Shown: piece by piece, positions 1 through 9,976 of the stretch
Position numbering within the stretch: position 1 is the stretch's first letter
How the letters are laid out: every line of letters starts with the position of its first letter
NCBI GenBank assembly: GCA_019828545.1
Contig: JACVRA010000424.1
Coordinates: 62,001-126,000 of the forward strand
Direction: 5' to 3'
Length of the DNA stretch: 64,000 nucleotides
Origin: Paracamarosporium sp. OC-R06-R3
Taxonomy: Eukaryota > Ascomycota > Dothideomycetes > Pleosporales > Didymosphaeriaceae
Notes under the pieces: model-generated
Told to the model about the DNA's origin: nothing
The model's database searches: none
The model's input: the letters and a program-made list of their open reading frames with translations, nothing else
Translations under genes and position numbers: made by a program

Positions 1-400
1 TGCCTTCGTCGAACTTTGGCAACGCCTGAACTAGCTCTTCCCTGAAGTGTCTCCACGAACGTATCTTCTTTGCCGCTGCCGGGATCGCCAGAATGGTGGA
101 CTGACAATCTTTAGGGAGCTGCCGTAAGGTTTCCTCATGGCAGTGGTCGGGTTTGTCTTGCGAGATGAGTATCAGATCCGGCTCTTCCAGCTCTTCCAAA
201 GAAGATATACACGGCTTGGTCCTCTGCTCTGATATGGAGAAGAAGCTACCAATGATAGTTGCAGGGCCGGTCAACCACGGGTCGACAAGTATGGTGAAGG
301 AGCCCGGGAAGAGGCCTGGAGATGCAATGGGTGCAGCTGGAGGGCTAAAAGTGAGCAAAAAAGCAGTGTCACCGTTCAGCGACTTGACGGTGAGGGACAT
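1..400 (-). CDS. Metallo-beta-lactamase-fold protein, partial (3' part lies outside the window)
   Basis: An open frame runs leftwards from an ATG at 400 to the window edge without a stop (133 codons). It begins MSLTVKSLNG and has a DPWLTGP block near residue 45 and LILISQDKPDHCHEETL near residues 80-97. This pattern, a beta-strand followed by D-P-W-L and a (Q/H)-D-x-x-D-H-C-H metal-site block, is typical of the UlaG-like beta-lactamase superfamily proteins common in ascomycetes. The first metal-ligand position reads QDKPDHCH instead of the classical HxHxDH, as I recall for the fungal branch. Substrate is unknown; the fold usually hydrolyses phosphoester or lactone bonds. The neighbour to the right is transcribed away from it, with about 1.1 kb between them. 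The start is the only ATG in a suitable place. The catalytic C-terminal half cannot be judged. Confidence 0.7.
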   Translation of the reverse strand, partial: MSLTVKSLNGDTAFLLTFSPPAAPIASPGLFPGSFTILVDPWLTGPATIIGSFFSISEQRTKPCISSLEELEEPDLILISQDKPDHCHEETLRQLPKDCQSTILAIPAAAKKIRSWRHFREELVQALPKFDEG

Positions 401-1509
401 GTTTGCCTGAAGGCAAGCCTCGGGCGGGGGGCGTGTATTGAGGCAGGCGTCATTGAGGATGCGAAGGCTGGGCGTGGAGGATTAGCGGCGGCACCATGGC
501 TGGCAGGTAGGTTTACGCGGGCGCTCAGACATGGATTGTTGGCTGGGGTGAAAGGAAGCGACGATGGGCGACAGGATCTTTGCAGCTGGCTGCCAACATT
601 CACGAGACGAACCATGCTCGACAACATGGCCATTTCGAAGGCAATGCATCCATCAACGAGAGATGCGGCTAATCGCAGCAGCTACAGCGCCATCGCCTGC
701 ATCAGCTTGGGTGTCGCCCTGAGGGAGGCCGTCGGCGGGAGGCGGCAGTAGGAGCAGTGGCTATCACGGGCTGCAACAGCATTGACAAATCACGAGACGG
801 CGGGCGATGGAAACACGCTGGGACGACGACAGGCTGCAGCACGTCACCTTTGTGACTGGGGATGCTGGCGGTGAGTAGGCGGAGGCGCAGCGTGCTCGTG
901 GGAGTGAAACACAGCTCCCCCCCATGGCAGCGGTTGGACTGACAGCCATCTCACAGCGATGCAATTTGTCGCAGCGGCAGAGAGGCCGGCCGCGGATTGG
1001 GCAGCCGGCGGGCGTGGGCAGACAGGAGCTCCCCGGTCAGCCTGTCAGAGCTCCGCCATTGTTGCCAGCTTGCCGGCCAGCTTGCTCAGGGACCAGAGGC
1101 GGCGCTGCTGCTGTGCTGCCGCCACCGTCACCCGGCTGCAGGGCACGAGCTGCAAGTGTCTGGGGAGCTGATTGCATTGCCCGCGACTGATGCGCGCCGC
1201 TCGAGGTTCCAGCGGCGAGCTGCCCAGAAGGGATTCGGGCGGACTCGACTCCTCCCCCACTTCACCTCTTTCAAGCCCCTCATTATCCGCCGCAAACTGC
1301 CAGAGCTTGCTTTGTGCCCGCCAGCCCGCCCTCTCCTGCCACCAACCGCCCACGGCTGCGTGCGCACAGCTCTCCCACAGCTCACCCATAGCTCAGGCCC
1401 GCGCCCAAAGAGCTCCCTGGAGCTGCCGCAAGCTCCTCGCCCGCCATTGACGACGCCCCGACCGCCCCGCTGCTGCTCGCCCACCGCGCTCGGCTCTGCC
1501 CGAGCGTAG
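401..1509. other. Head-to-head intergenic region, GC-rich
   Basis: This is about 1.1 kb between two divergently transcribed genes. It holds several GC-rich open frames on both strands, none with a recognisable domain or convincing start; I read them as by-products of high GC. It presumably carries both promoters and the 5' UTR of the zinc-finger gene. Confidence 0.5.
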
Positions 1510-3092
1510 ATGCTGGCCGCCATGCCGCCCAGGGCCTCGCTCACGGGCTCCTTCTCCGTGTCCGACGAGAACAATGTCGTCGTCTGCCCGCTGCGCAACC
1601 ACGACGGCTCTGCCTGTCGCAAGCGCTGCACCGGCGTGCGTCCTCTGCTCCTCCTCCTCACCCTTCACCTCCCCGCGCGCTCACGTCATGCCCCGATCCT
1701 CCTCTCGAGCTCCCACAACACCAGCTGACGCACCATGCTGCACAGGAGAAACGCTACCGCTCCATGCAAGAGCACATCCGCCGCGCCCATCCCGAGCACT
1801 ACATCTCGAAGCTCCCCGCCACCGAGGAGAGCTTCACGCTGATGGTCAGCACGCCGCCGCAGCCGATACAACAGCCCCAGCTCCCTCCCGCTACAACAAC
1901 CCCAGGTTGGTGCCCACGTCTCTCCACCTCAGCGGGGACTGACACATTGGCAAGGCTACGACATTGGCGAGCACAATGCCTTCTTCCACGAGCAGTACGG
2001 CTCCATCACGCCTCGGACATCTGACGAGCTGCGTCGGCCCTCTCTGCTGCCCGCTGCCACGGCCGCTGCCGCGCTCGCTTCGCTGCACAACCATCGTCCA
2101 GACTACGACTGGGACTCTGACCCGGTAATGCGCCGTCTTGTAGCTTGGTTGTGTCGTCGGACTAACGCAATCGTCGTAGGATGCCATGTCAGACCCCGAC
2201 TCCAAGAGCTACCGACCCCGCGCTCGCTTTGCGCCCACCACCCTAGAGCACCCATACACGGCTGCCGAAGAGCCATACTATACCGCTACCTCGTTGCAGC
2301 GTGAGTTGCTGCCTTCGTCGCTTGCTCGCTCCCCGCCCGGTCGCTCCTCCACCTTGCCGCCGGCCCCTCGCTCCATAAAGCCCAATAGACCTCGCAAGTC
2401 TTCGGTGGGCCAAAATGCCCGCAAGCCCAAGCACGAGCGACAAAAGTCCAAGGATCATGCGCGGAGAATGAGTTACGATCGCAAGGCCTTCTCGGCAGAA
2501 CCACAAGCTGCAGCTGCCATCCTCGGCAAGCGATGGGAGGATCTTATCGACGCCGCTGCTTCAGCGACCGAAGAGGACAGCAGAGACCTCACTCCGGTAA
2601 GCAATATAACAACTGCATATCACTTCTGCGCTAAGACATGCTCAGGTACCCGGCTCTCCCCACCAATCCCCGCACATGCTTGGCCGGACCTCGCTGCCGC
2701 CGTTTGTTGCTGCCCAGTTCACCTCGTATGCAGCCTCGCCACTGCAGCAAGCATTGACCCCGCCCCCACCAGAGCTATCAGAGCTGCAGCCCTTCCCTTC
2801 TGTGGAATCGTCCATCGAATCAGCAGCATCGGCCGCCAATTTCCACATCCCTTCCCAAGGCCTCTCGGACTCTTCGCCGACGTACCACAATCCCGTGCAG
2901 ATCTACTGTGCAGCTTGTCGGAAGCTGTCGGTGCTAAAAGAGAGCTACGCATGTTCCGAGTGCATATGCGGCCTGTGCCAAGATTGTGTTGACGTGCTCG
3001 TCAGCGAGCATTCACGAGGGCGAACGGCACGATGTCCGCGGTGCGGCGCCGTCGGCGGCAAGTTCAAGCCGTTCCAGCTTGACATAAGATGA
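1510..3092 (+). CDS. Conserved ascomycete zinc-finger protein with C-terminal RING-like cysteine cluster
   Basis: Five exons: 1510-1635, 1746-1905, 1955-2124, 2180-2596, 2646-3092 (439 residues, frame closed). The N-terminus (SFSVSDENNVVVCPLRNHDG, then CRKRC and EHIRRAHPEHY) forms a C2H2-like finger with Cys26/36/40 and His52/57. The middle is low-complexity, basic and Ser/Pro-rich (residues ~170-340). The C-terminus (about 370-439) has CAACRKL, CSECICGLCQDC and CPRCG, a treble-clef or RING-like set of paired cysteines. I recognise the N-terminal and C-terminal blocks as conserved in ascomycetes but know no established function; a nuclear or ubiquitin-related role would be a guess. An alternative start at 1522 gives MPPRASLTGSF and may be the better one. 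Introns are 49-110 nt with clear GT...AG ends. Confidence 0.8.
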
Positions 3093-6005
3093 GCAAATAT
3101 TCCCACATATACAGCACCCCCTTCTTTCCTCCTTCCTTTATGAACGCTAACGACATTCCTTTTCTTCTCTTCCCCAATCTTTTCCGCCACCTTGAGGCGT
3201 GACTGCAGGACAGCGGCGTTTGAGGGTGATTTCTTGCATAGATGGCATCACATGAGTGCTTCACAGACGGCGTTTTCTCGGGATCAAAACTGCATAGAAT
3301 CATAGCGGCTGGCGGCAGGCAGGCATGAGACGAGACATGTGGTACATGAAGGATGAACGAAGCCACGAGAGTCCATCCAGCACCGCACGGAACACGCATT
3401 ACTACGTAGTCTTATCTTATAATGCGGTGCGGTGCGGTGTCGTGTGGTATGCTGAATGCAACGGCAAGGAATGGAATCGTTTTCCGCAGTGCTGCGGTGC
3501 GAGGCGTTTGTGCGTCTCCTTTTCACTACTTGCCTTTTTTTTGGTACTTGTTTTGCGTGTGTGGTGTTGAATTTGTTGTGATGCCTGCTCGCTCACTCGC
3601 TCGTCGATGACTTGACTCGAGGAGACGAGACGAGACGAGGCGATGCTTGATCCGCTGCGCTACGCCGTGCCGGTCCCGACGGTGCGTCCGTCTATCTAGA
3701 TACTTCGAAACTCGGTCTAGTCTAGTCTAGTCTAGCTACTCTACCCACTCACCCACCCACCCCGTTTACCGCCTCGTACCCACATGCACATCCACATGCA
3801 CATGCATACGCCTCGTCTGCACCTTCCTTGGGAAATCGCACAGAGCACGTGTGGCTAGCTTGGGAGCTTGCTAGCTTGCTAGCTTGTGAACTTCCGAGGT
3901 GGACAGCGGAGATTGTGGGATACGCATGGATGGGAGGGAGGGAGGAGAGAGGGGTTGGGTAGGTGAGGTAGGGTGGGGGTTTAGTAGATGGAGTACTGGT
4001 ACCGGTCTGAGATGCTATGCTATGCTAGCAGGGTAATAAAGTACAGCACAGCAGAGTCGAGTCGAGTAAGCTGTAATAGAATAGAATGCTTGTGTTAGTG
4101 TGTGAGTGCGGGCGGGTGACGTCTTCCGTCTTCCACGCCCTGGCTATCCGTCCCACGTGTCTAGACGTCCGGCGTCCATGCACGCCGTGCGTCGACGCCG
4201 TCATGAATAAACACCCCCATACCCATACCCTCAAATCACACAGCACAGATCGGTACGATGTCCCGCGAAATCGTGTCGTCGCGAATTCATGCGTATCCGG
4301 TTACCTGGTTAGGGTAGATGGTGCTGTGCCTGCTAGTCTCGTGTCGTGTCGTCTCGATGGATGCGGGCTTAAGTGGGATGGTGGACGCGGAAGGTGTAGC
4401 GTTAATGGCTGCTTCTACTGGGAGGTTGGATTACGGGGTGGCTGGCTGGCTTGGTTTGGGTTCGTTTCGTTTCGTGCTTGTCGATTGGACTACTAGACCA
4501 GTCTAGTCTGGTGTGTGCGTGTGTGTGTGTGTGCTAGGGGTATTTCGTGGACGGGTTTGGGGATGCGGATGGGGTGTTGATGGGTGGGGTGGGTATGTAG
4601 GTAGATCGATGTGTGGTTGATGGGATGGGAGCTCAATAACGGGGGGTATCAGGTGTGTTGTTTGTTTGGAATGCATGGATACGGTCCCGAGAGTAGTCCG
4701 TATGTCTGCGGGCTTTCGGGATGGGGAGACGAAGGGAAGGTACGGCGTAGGTTGAGGTTCCGAGGACGGGACGAGACGGTGGATTGTTTCGGTTTGGTTT
4801 GGTAGGGACGTCTGCTCTATTTTTGGGACTTTGGTTCGATCCCGTGAATAAGCGTGCTGCCTGACGGTGTTCTCTCCGCGAAGTCGATAGTGTAGTTAGT
4901 GACTCGGATTTGGCTGAGTTTGATAAGGATGCGGATGGGAGTGGTGTGGATTGCTGAATGCGTGGGCAATGGGACGGGACGGAGTTAAGCACAGGTGTCA
5001 TGGGTGCGTTGTACTTTTCAAGATGGCATCAAACCGTCGGTGTCTGTACCAAATGCTGTGCTGCCCCTGAGAACCAATGTATTGGTCGTGTACCCACCGG
5101 TATCTAGACCGCACGTCAATACCCAACCGACCGGGTCCCATGCGCATCAACAATGATCTACAGTACCAATACAAGCTACTCTCCAAACGGCAGATAGACT
5201 ACTCGAGGCCCAAACATCGGCGGCAACGTCATACGTTGTGACCCTGAAACGGCGGTATACCACGAGAAAGAAAAAAGCGGTATGCCCTGACCCGAGCAGC
5301 GGTGAAAGAAAAGACACCTAGTCGCTCGATTCGCACGCCTAACCGCCCGCCGCACACATCGCCCCTCTAGCGAACGCCTCACAGACCCGACTTCACCCCG
5401 CTGGACCGTCCGTTCCGCTCCATTTCGCTACGCCGTTGTGCGCCGCGCGCGTCTTGGCGCATGCGTCTGGCCGATGTCACGCATGTCAGGGTCACGCTAC
5501 GTCAGGGATCCTCAGCGTCGATGTGCTGCCGTGTGCTGCTGCGAGCGCCACGCGAGCGTGACAGCGTGCGCTTTTTTGTGGGGAAGTCGAAGCGAACGAG
5601 AGGAGTCTGGAACGTGGTGACGGGCGGTAGGTTTTATGATTTGTGGGGTGATGCGCGGGCGTTGTCTGGGACCGAGGGTTTCTTTTGTCGCTGACGGGCG
5701 CGCGTGGCTTCGGGGTTCGGACGGGCGTACGTTGGAGGCGTTTTTTTGTTTCGGGGACTAAGGCCTTTTGTTGCTTAATTAAGACTTTTTGTTCTGCTCT
5801 TTCGTCGTTTTCTTCTTTTCTTCTATTCTCTCCTGCGTGGGTTATATCGTTTACGGGCCAAGACGTGCTGTTCTAGATTGCAGATCCCTCTATACTGGTC
5901 ACAAGGACACACATTTTATTGCAACGTTAAATACGGGCCACGACTACTCACTACGAACACCACTTTCTAAGAAAACAAAATATACTACAAGAGAGGAAAG
6001 ACACG
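3093..6005. other. 2.9 kb gene-free stretch rich in simple repeats
   Basis: I see no credible gene on either strand. The stretch holds short tandem repeats (a TCTAG array near 3716-3735, GT runs near 4515-4534, purine tracts near 3930-3980), T-rich pyrimidine tracts near 5790-5840, and short overlapping frames without domain character. It probably contains the 3' end of the zinc-finger gene, the 5' region of the small gene at 6006, and possibly non-coding transcripts. Confidence 0.5.
3716..3735. repeat. Short tandem TCTAG repeat
   Basis: Four direct copies of the pentamer TCTAG follow one another; the unit contains the palindrome CTAG. It lies in the gene-free stretch. Confidence 0.8.
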
Positions 6006-6299
6006 ATGCCGCTCCTCCGCAGTCTAACGACGAAAATCAAGACGAAGTTCACGCCGCCGGGGTCTCCTACCACGGTCTCGTCGCCGTCGTCGACGACCAG
6101 CTTCGAGGTTGTGGGCAGAGACCGGGCCCAGCAGGGACAAAGACCGCAGTCACGGAGGGCAGATACGGATAGCAGTGTGGAGAGCTTCGCGTGTGTGGGC
6201 GCCCGGGGGCTGGATGCTAGGCTTGTTGCAGAGGCGCTGGAAAAAGCAAAGTTGGAGAGGGGCGACAGGAGGAGGAGCAAGTTCAGGGAAGAGTTTTGA
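6006..6299 (+). CDS. Small hypothetical protein, 97 residues
   Basis: A single open frame with a good start context (ACACGATGCC). The product is basic at the N-terminus (MPLLRSLTTKIKTKF), then Pro/Ser/Thr-rich (~residues 17-33), with a charged, probably helical end (residues ~72-97, LVAEALEKAKLERGDRRR). No signal peptide or membrane segment is visible. I do not recognise the family. It converges on the GRASP gene, with 139 nt between the stops. The case for a real gene rests on the start context, hydrophilic composition and position; it could be a chance frame. Confidence 0.45.
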   Translation: MPLLRSLTTKIKTKFTPPGSPTTVSSPSSTTSFEVVGRDRAQQGQRPQSRRADTDSSVESFACVGARGLDARLVAEALEKAKLERGDRRRSKFREEF

Positions 6300-6438
6300 T
6301 CAAGTCAAGAGATGAAAGTGGAAGCTGCTTTGATTGCGGGTTCTAGAGGGTCTATCGTACAGCGGGGGACAAAGACTCAGTCTTGTGCCCCTCTTGGAGT
6401 ACGTAGGCTTATGTCCTAGGACTACGCGAAGACGTTGG

Positions 6439-7942
6439 TTACGACTCTGCCGGGGCAGGCTCCTCGCTCTGCACCGGTGTCGCATTCTTTGGTGGCCCTC
6501 TCGGCGGCCCTCCCATCTTCGGCGGCGGGGGCACGCTTCCCTCTCTCTTTGGCGCAAAATCCTCAGCGGCACTCTTCTGCTCGCCTTCCTTAAAATAGTC
6601 GTCCAACCCTCCTCCGTTTGGACTGATCGCATGATGCGCTCTCTGTTTGCCTCTCTTCGGCGGTGCACCACCCGGAGGAGGCGGCGACTTCGACGGCAAC
6701 GCCATGTTTGCTGGCACGAAAAGCTCTGAAGGAGCACCAACTTGAGGTGGAGGGAAATTTGCAGACGAGGACATAGGGCGCTTTTCATCGAAAGAGGCGC
6801 TGCCAGTGGAGAACAGCGTCTCGCCCGGCGCCTGTGGTGGCTCCTCCAACTCAGGGGGCACACGATGGAGGGCACCAAAGCCTAGAACGCATCCCAGCGC
6901 GCCTTCGCCTCCCCAGCCACGAGACGGAGTAATGGTGACGGGACGAGTGACGTTGTACTCGTGGTTGTAGACAAAGAGACGGAGCGGCCGATTGATGTAG
7001 TCCTCGATGAGCTCGCCCAGGCCGGACTCACCGCGGACCAAGCCCTCAGGACTACCAATCACATAATCACCGTACGGAAGAAGGCCTGCCAGGTCTGCGG
7101 GAGAATTCGGTGCTACATCCAGGATGTGCCAGACGTCTTCTGTGACGGAGAGCGGGGTCCATTGGAGGGATATGCCCAGAGTGGGGTTTTCAGCGGGAAT
7201 GGGAATGTAGATCTCTCTGATTTTCTGGCCCTATGAGGCGTTAGCGATTAGAAGATCTGTGGTTCAAGCATATGAAGGCTTCTGTCAAATGAATATTGTA
7301 GTGATTAATGGAAGTAATTGGAGACTTGCGACTGGATGCTCAACCGTGTCACCCTAGAATATGCAATACAGAGACCGGTCAAATACAAATGCCAAACCGC
7401 ACTGTAATATTTTGACAAATTGCATGTGATGCACATCCTGGGTCAACAGAGGTAGGATAAGCTGCGGACGGTATCCGGTTGCTTTCGCCACCCACGGTGG
7501 ATACTCTTGAATGTTGGTCTCGTAACAACGTAGCAAACGGATTTGATTGAGATGACATTTGAGATGAAAGAAAAGCACAAGATCGGTGAAGCAGTAGGAA
7601 TTTGAAGGCATCTTACCTTCGCGCTGAAGACGCCCAGGCTGATTGGCGAACCAGCGCAGTTGCGCACCTCGGTCGCGAACAAATTCGGATCGGGGTTGTC
7701 CTGCATTTGCTCTTAGCTCATTTGTTCATCTGTTCGTGGATCTTGGCTCGTCGCCCTTCACGTACAATGGTGCGCCCGTTGATTCCAATAATGAAGTCAA
7801 ACCAAGGGTCCAGGGGCACCTCCGAGTTCGTGTTCCTCAACACCTGGAAGCCGTACGCGCCTTTTATCGCTGACTGTTGTTCCTCCGGCGCAGCATCAAG
7901 CCGTGAGATGAAACGGTTCAGTGCGCCAAACATAGTCGACAT
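6439..7942 (-). CDS. GRH1: GRASP55/65-family Golgi reassembly stacking protein (Grh1-like)
   Basis: Three exons on the minus strand: 7942-7766, 7700-7617, 7230-6439 (350 residues, frame closed). Two PDZ-like GRASP domains are visible. The first has MFGALNRFISRLD, AYGFQVLRNT, PWFDFIIGINGR and DNPDPNLFATEVRNCAG (residues ~1-87). The second starts GQKIRE and runs through VIGSPEGL and LRLFVYNHEYNVTRPVTITP to about residue 200. The rest is a Pro/Gly-rich tail typical of the family. GRASP proteins tether Golgi/ER-exit membranes and support unconventional secretion. The animal proteins are myristoylated on Gly2, but here residue 2 is not Gly (MSTMFG, or MFGALN from the ATG at 7933), so attachment would follow the yeast Grh1 type. 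Intron 2 (7231-7616, 386 nt) is unusually long for this window. It is divergent from Tgs1 with 421 nt between starts. Confidence 0.92.
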
Positions 7943-8363
7943 GATGTGCGGTCGTTCGTTGTTGTGACGTGTATCGAGGTTTGAAGCCAGGTGTTGTGGC
8001 TGGTTTAGGATTTGAGGCGAAGAGGTCATAGCTCCTGCTGATCGGCGCAGCGGTCCGCTGAGGATCCAGGAAAGCTGCGAATTTGTACCGAGATATGATT
8101 AAGGTAAGCCACTAGAAATATGTGTGATGCCGCAAAGTTGTTCAAGATTTGAAATCTGAATTGGATTCTGTACACACGGAATGCTCACTACAGGCAGCAC
8201 CGTACGACAGACAAGCGCGCTATCCCAGAATAGACTAGCTCGCGTTCAGCCCTGGAAACTTGTGAATCCCTGCTCTACGTCGAGCTCTCTGTACTTCTAC
8301 ATGCACTTGCATATATGAGATGAGATAATCCAGCAGCCAATCAAGCACCCTGAACAAACCATC
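7943..8363. promoter_or_regulatory. Shared head-to-head promoter region, GRASP / Tgs1
   Basis: 421 nt separate the two start codons. No further reading frame of note is present. The region should carry both promoters and 5' UTRs; I could not assign individual factor sites. Confidence 0.5.
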
Positions 8364-9327
8364 ATGGCTAGGAAACCCGATGAACAGGGTATTCATCAGT
8401 GGCTCGATGTAGACCAATTTCCGGATCACTTGAAAAAGTAGAAGAAACGTCCTTCTCCGAAATCAAAGCTAACGTATCGCCAGGTACTGGTTCCAGCGCT
8501 TCAAGATATGGCAAAAGTATCACGAAGGTATCTGGATGACCGAGGATTCTTGGTTCGGTGTGACACCTGAACCCATCGCAAAGTATGTATCTGGCCGTCT
8601 ATGATATGCCCCCAGTTTTGATGGGCACTTACATCGTCTAGCAAGATCGCTACACATATTGCGGAATCAGCACCTAAAAGTAAGACTATCATCATTGATG
8701 CATTTGCAGGCGTAGGCGGAAACGCTATCGCCTTTGCACGTTCGGGGCGATGGGAGCAAGTCTTTGCCGTCGAGAAGGACCCTAAGACCATGAAATGCGC
8801 GAAGCACAATGCAGAGATCTACGGCGTCGACAAAAAGATAGTGTTTCATACAGGCGATTGCTTCGACATCATCAAAAGGTTTAGCGGCAAGGATAACATT
8901 GTCGTGTTTGGCAGCCCGCCCTGGGGAGGTAAGCACCTGTAAGTTCTGTTCTTTTCGAATCTATCACTAATGTAGCCAGGCACGGAATACAGTGCGGATG
9001 ACGTTTTCGATCTCTCCATGATGCAGCCGTACAGCCTTGATGTTCTCTATAAAAAGTTCTCGAAGCTTAGCAAGCATATCGTACTGTATCTTCCACGCAC
9101 CTCAGATCTAAACCAGATCGCACGGTACGCACCGGAAGGCAAAAAGGTTGAGGTTGCGCACTACTGCATTCTCGGGGCAAGTAAAGTAAGTGTTTTGCAT
9201 GCTCGATGGCACCTATGAAGCTAATACATTTGCCTAGGCACTGTGTGTCTATTTTGGGGATTTCGACTTTGAAGGGGAGGAAGAAGAGCAGGAGGGCGAT
9301 GTATCTGTCTCGTTAGAGGGTCAATAG
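8364..9327 (+). CDS. TGS1: Trimethylguanosine synthase (snRNA/snoRNA cap hypermethylase)
   Basis: Five exons: 8364-8437, 8484-8582, 8642-8928, 8980-9185, 9238-9327 (251 residues, frame closed). The family signatures occur in order: HLKKYWFQRFKIW and GIWMTEDSWFGVTPE (residues ~24-56), the S-adenosylmethionine loop DAFAGVGGNAIAFA (~76-89), GDCFDIIKRF (~129) and the catalytic VVFGSPPWGG (~145-154), whose Trp stacks on the m7G cap. The enzyme adds two methyl groups to m7G caps of snRNAs and snoRNAs in the nucleus. At about 250 residues it is the compact fungal form, consisting of the methyltransferase core only. The C-terminus is acidic (EGEEEEQEGD). The start at 8364 is chosen because it leads straight into the conserved Trp-rich block after one 46-nt intron. 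Confidence 0.9.
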
Positions 9328-9976
9328 TGTCAATGGCGCGTGAATTATATCTTCACTTGAGTATTGGCGACGTCGTGTGGCTCACGTTGCTTGTTTGCTT
9401 GAGAAGGGCATCGCACGGCGGAAGGCGTATATAGCTGCTGTTTTATTCCCCAGCATGGATCGAATTGAACTCTGAGGGCTTGTATCGACAGCTTTCTTTT
9501 GGTCTTAAACTCTCCCAACATCGCTCAGCATACCTTTCGTAGCTTTCGTAGGCACCTCCACCTCAAGTTGTTAAGGTCACGTGCGAGTGAACGGAAGCCT
9601 AATGGCAATCAGACTAGGAGGGCACGAGCCACCTGCGGGCTTTGTCTTGGCGACGAGCTCCATCACTTCAACACCACACTCCGCCCCACGAGTAACTCAA
9701 CGGCCACGACTGGCGCCGACGCAGCACAACACCAAACCGTATATCTGGACGGTCTCTACGGAGTTGAGGCTTCGCTCAACAACGACCCCGACTGCGCGCG
9801 GTGTGCGAGGTCGCATGGTGACTGAAGGACGGATCGCGCTCATTGCCACGCCTTGCCTGCCAGCGCGGCACCTGCAGCCGAGTTCGAATTCGCCCAAAAA
9901 CGCGTCTAATCTCAGACACTCTCTTTGAATCTCTGAACTGCGAGACTTTGACGACCCGACCCCGCGACAGACCATC
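9328..9976. other. Intergenic region Tgs1 - TAF1
   Basis: 649 nt between two genes on the same strand. Open frames near 9499-9928 on the plus strand have no recognisable features. It probably holds the Tgs1 3' UTR and the TAF1 promoter and 5' UTR. Confidence 0.5.

Noticed and set aside
8840..8930. Apparent one-base frameshift in Tgs1 before the catalytic motif
   Set aside because: Re-reading the bases shows the frame is continuous (GDCFDIIKRF...VVFGSPPWGG); the shift was my counting error.
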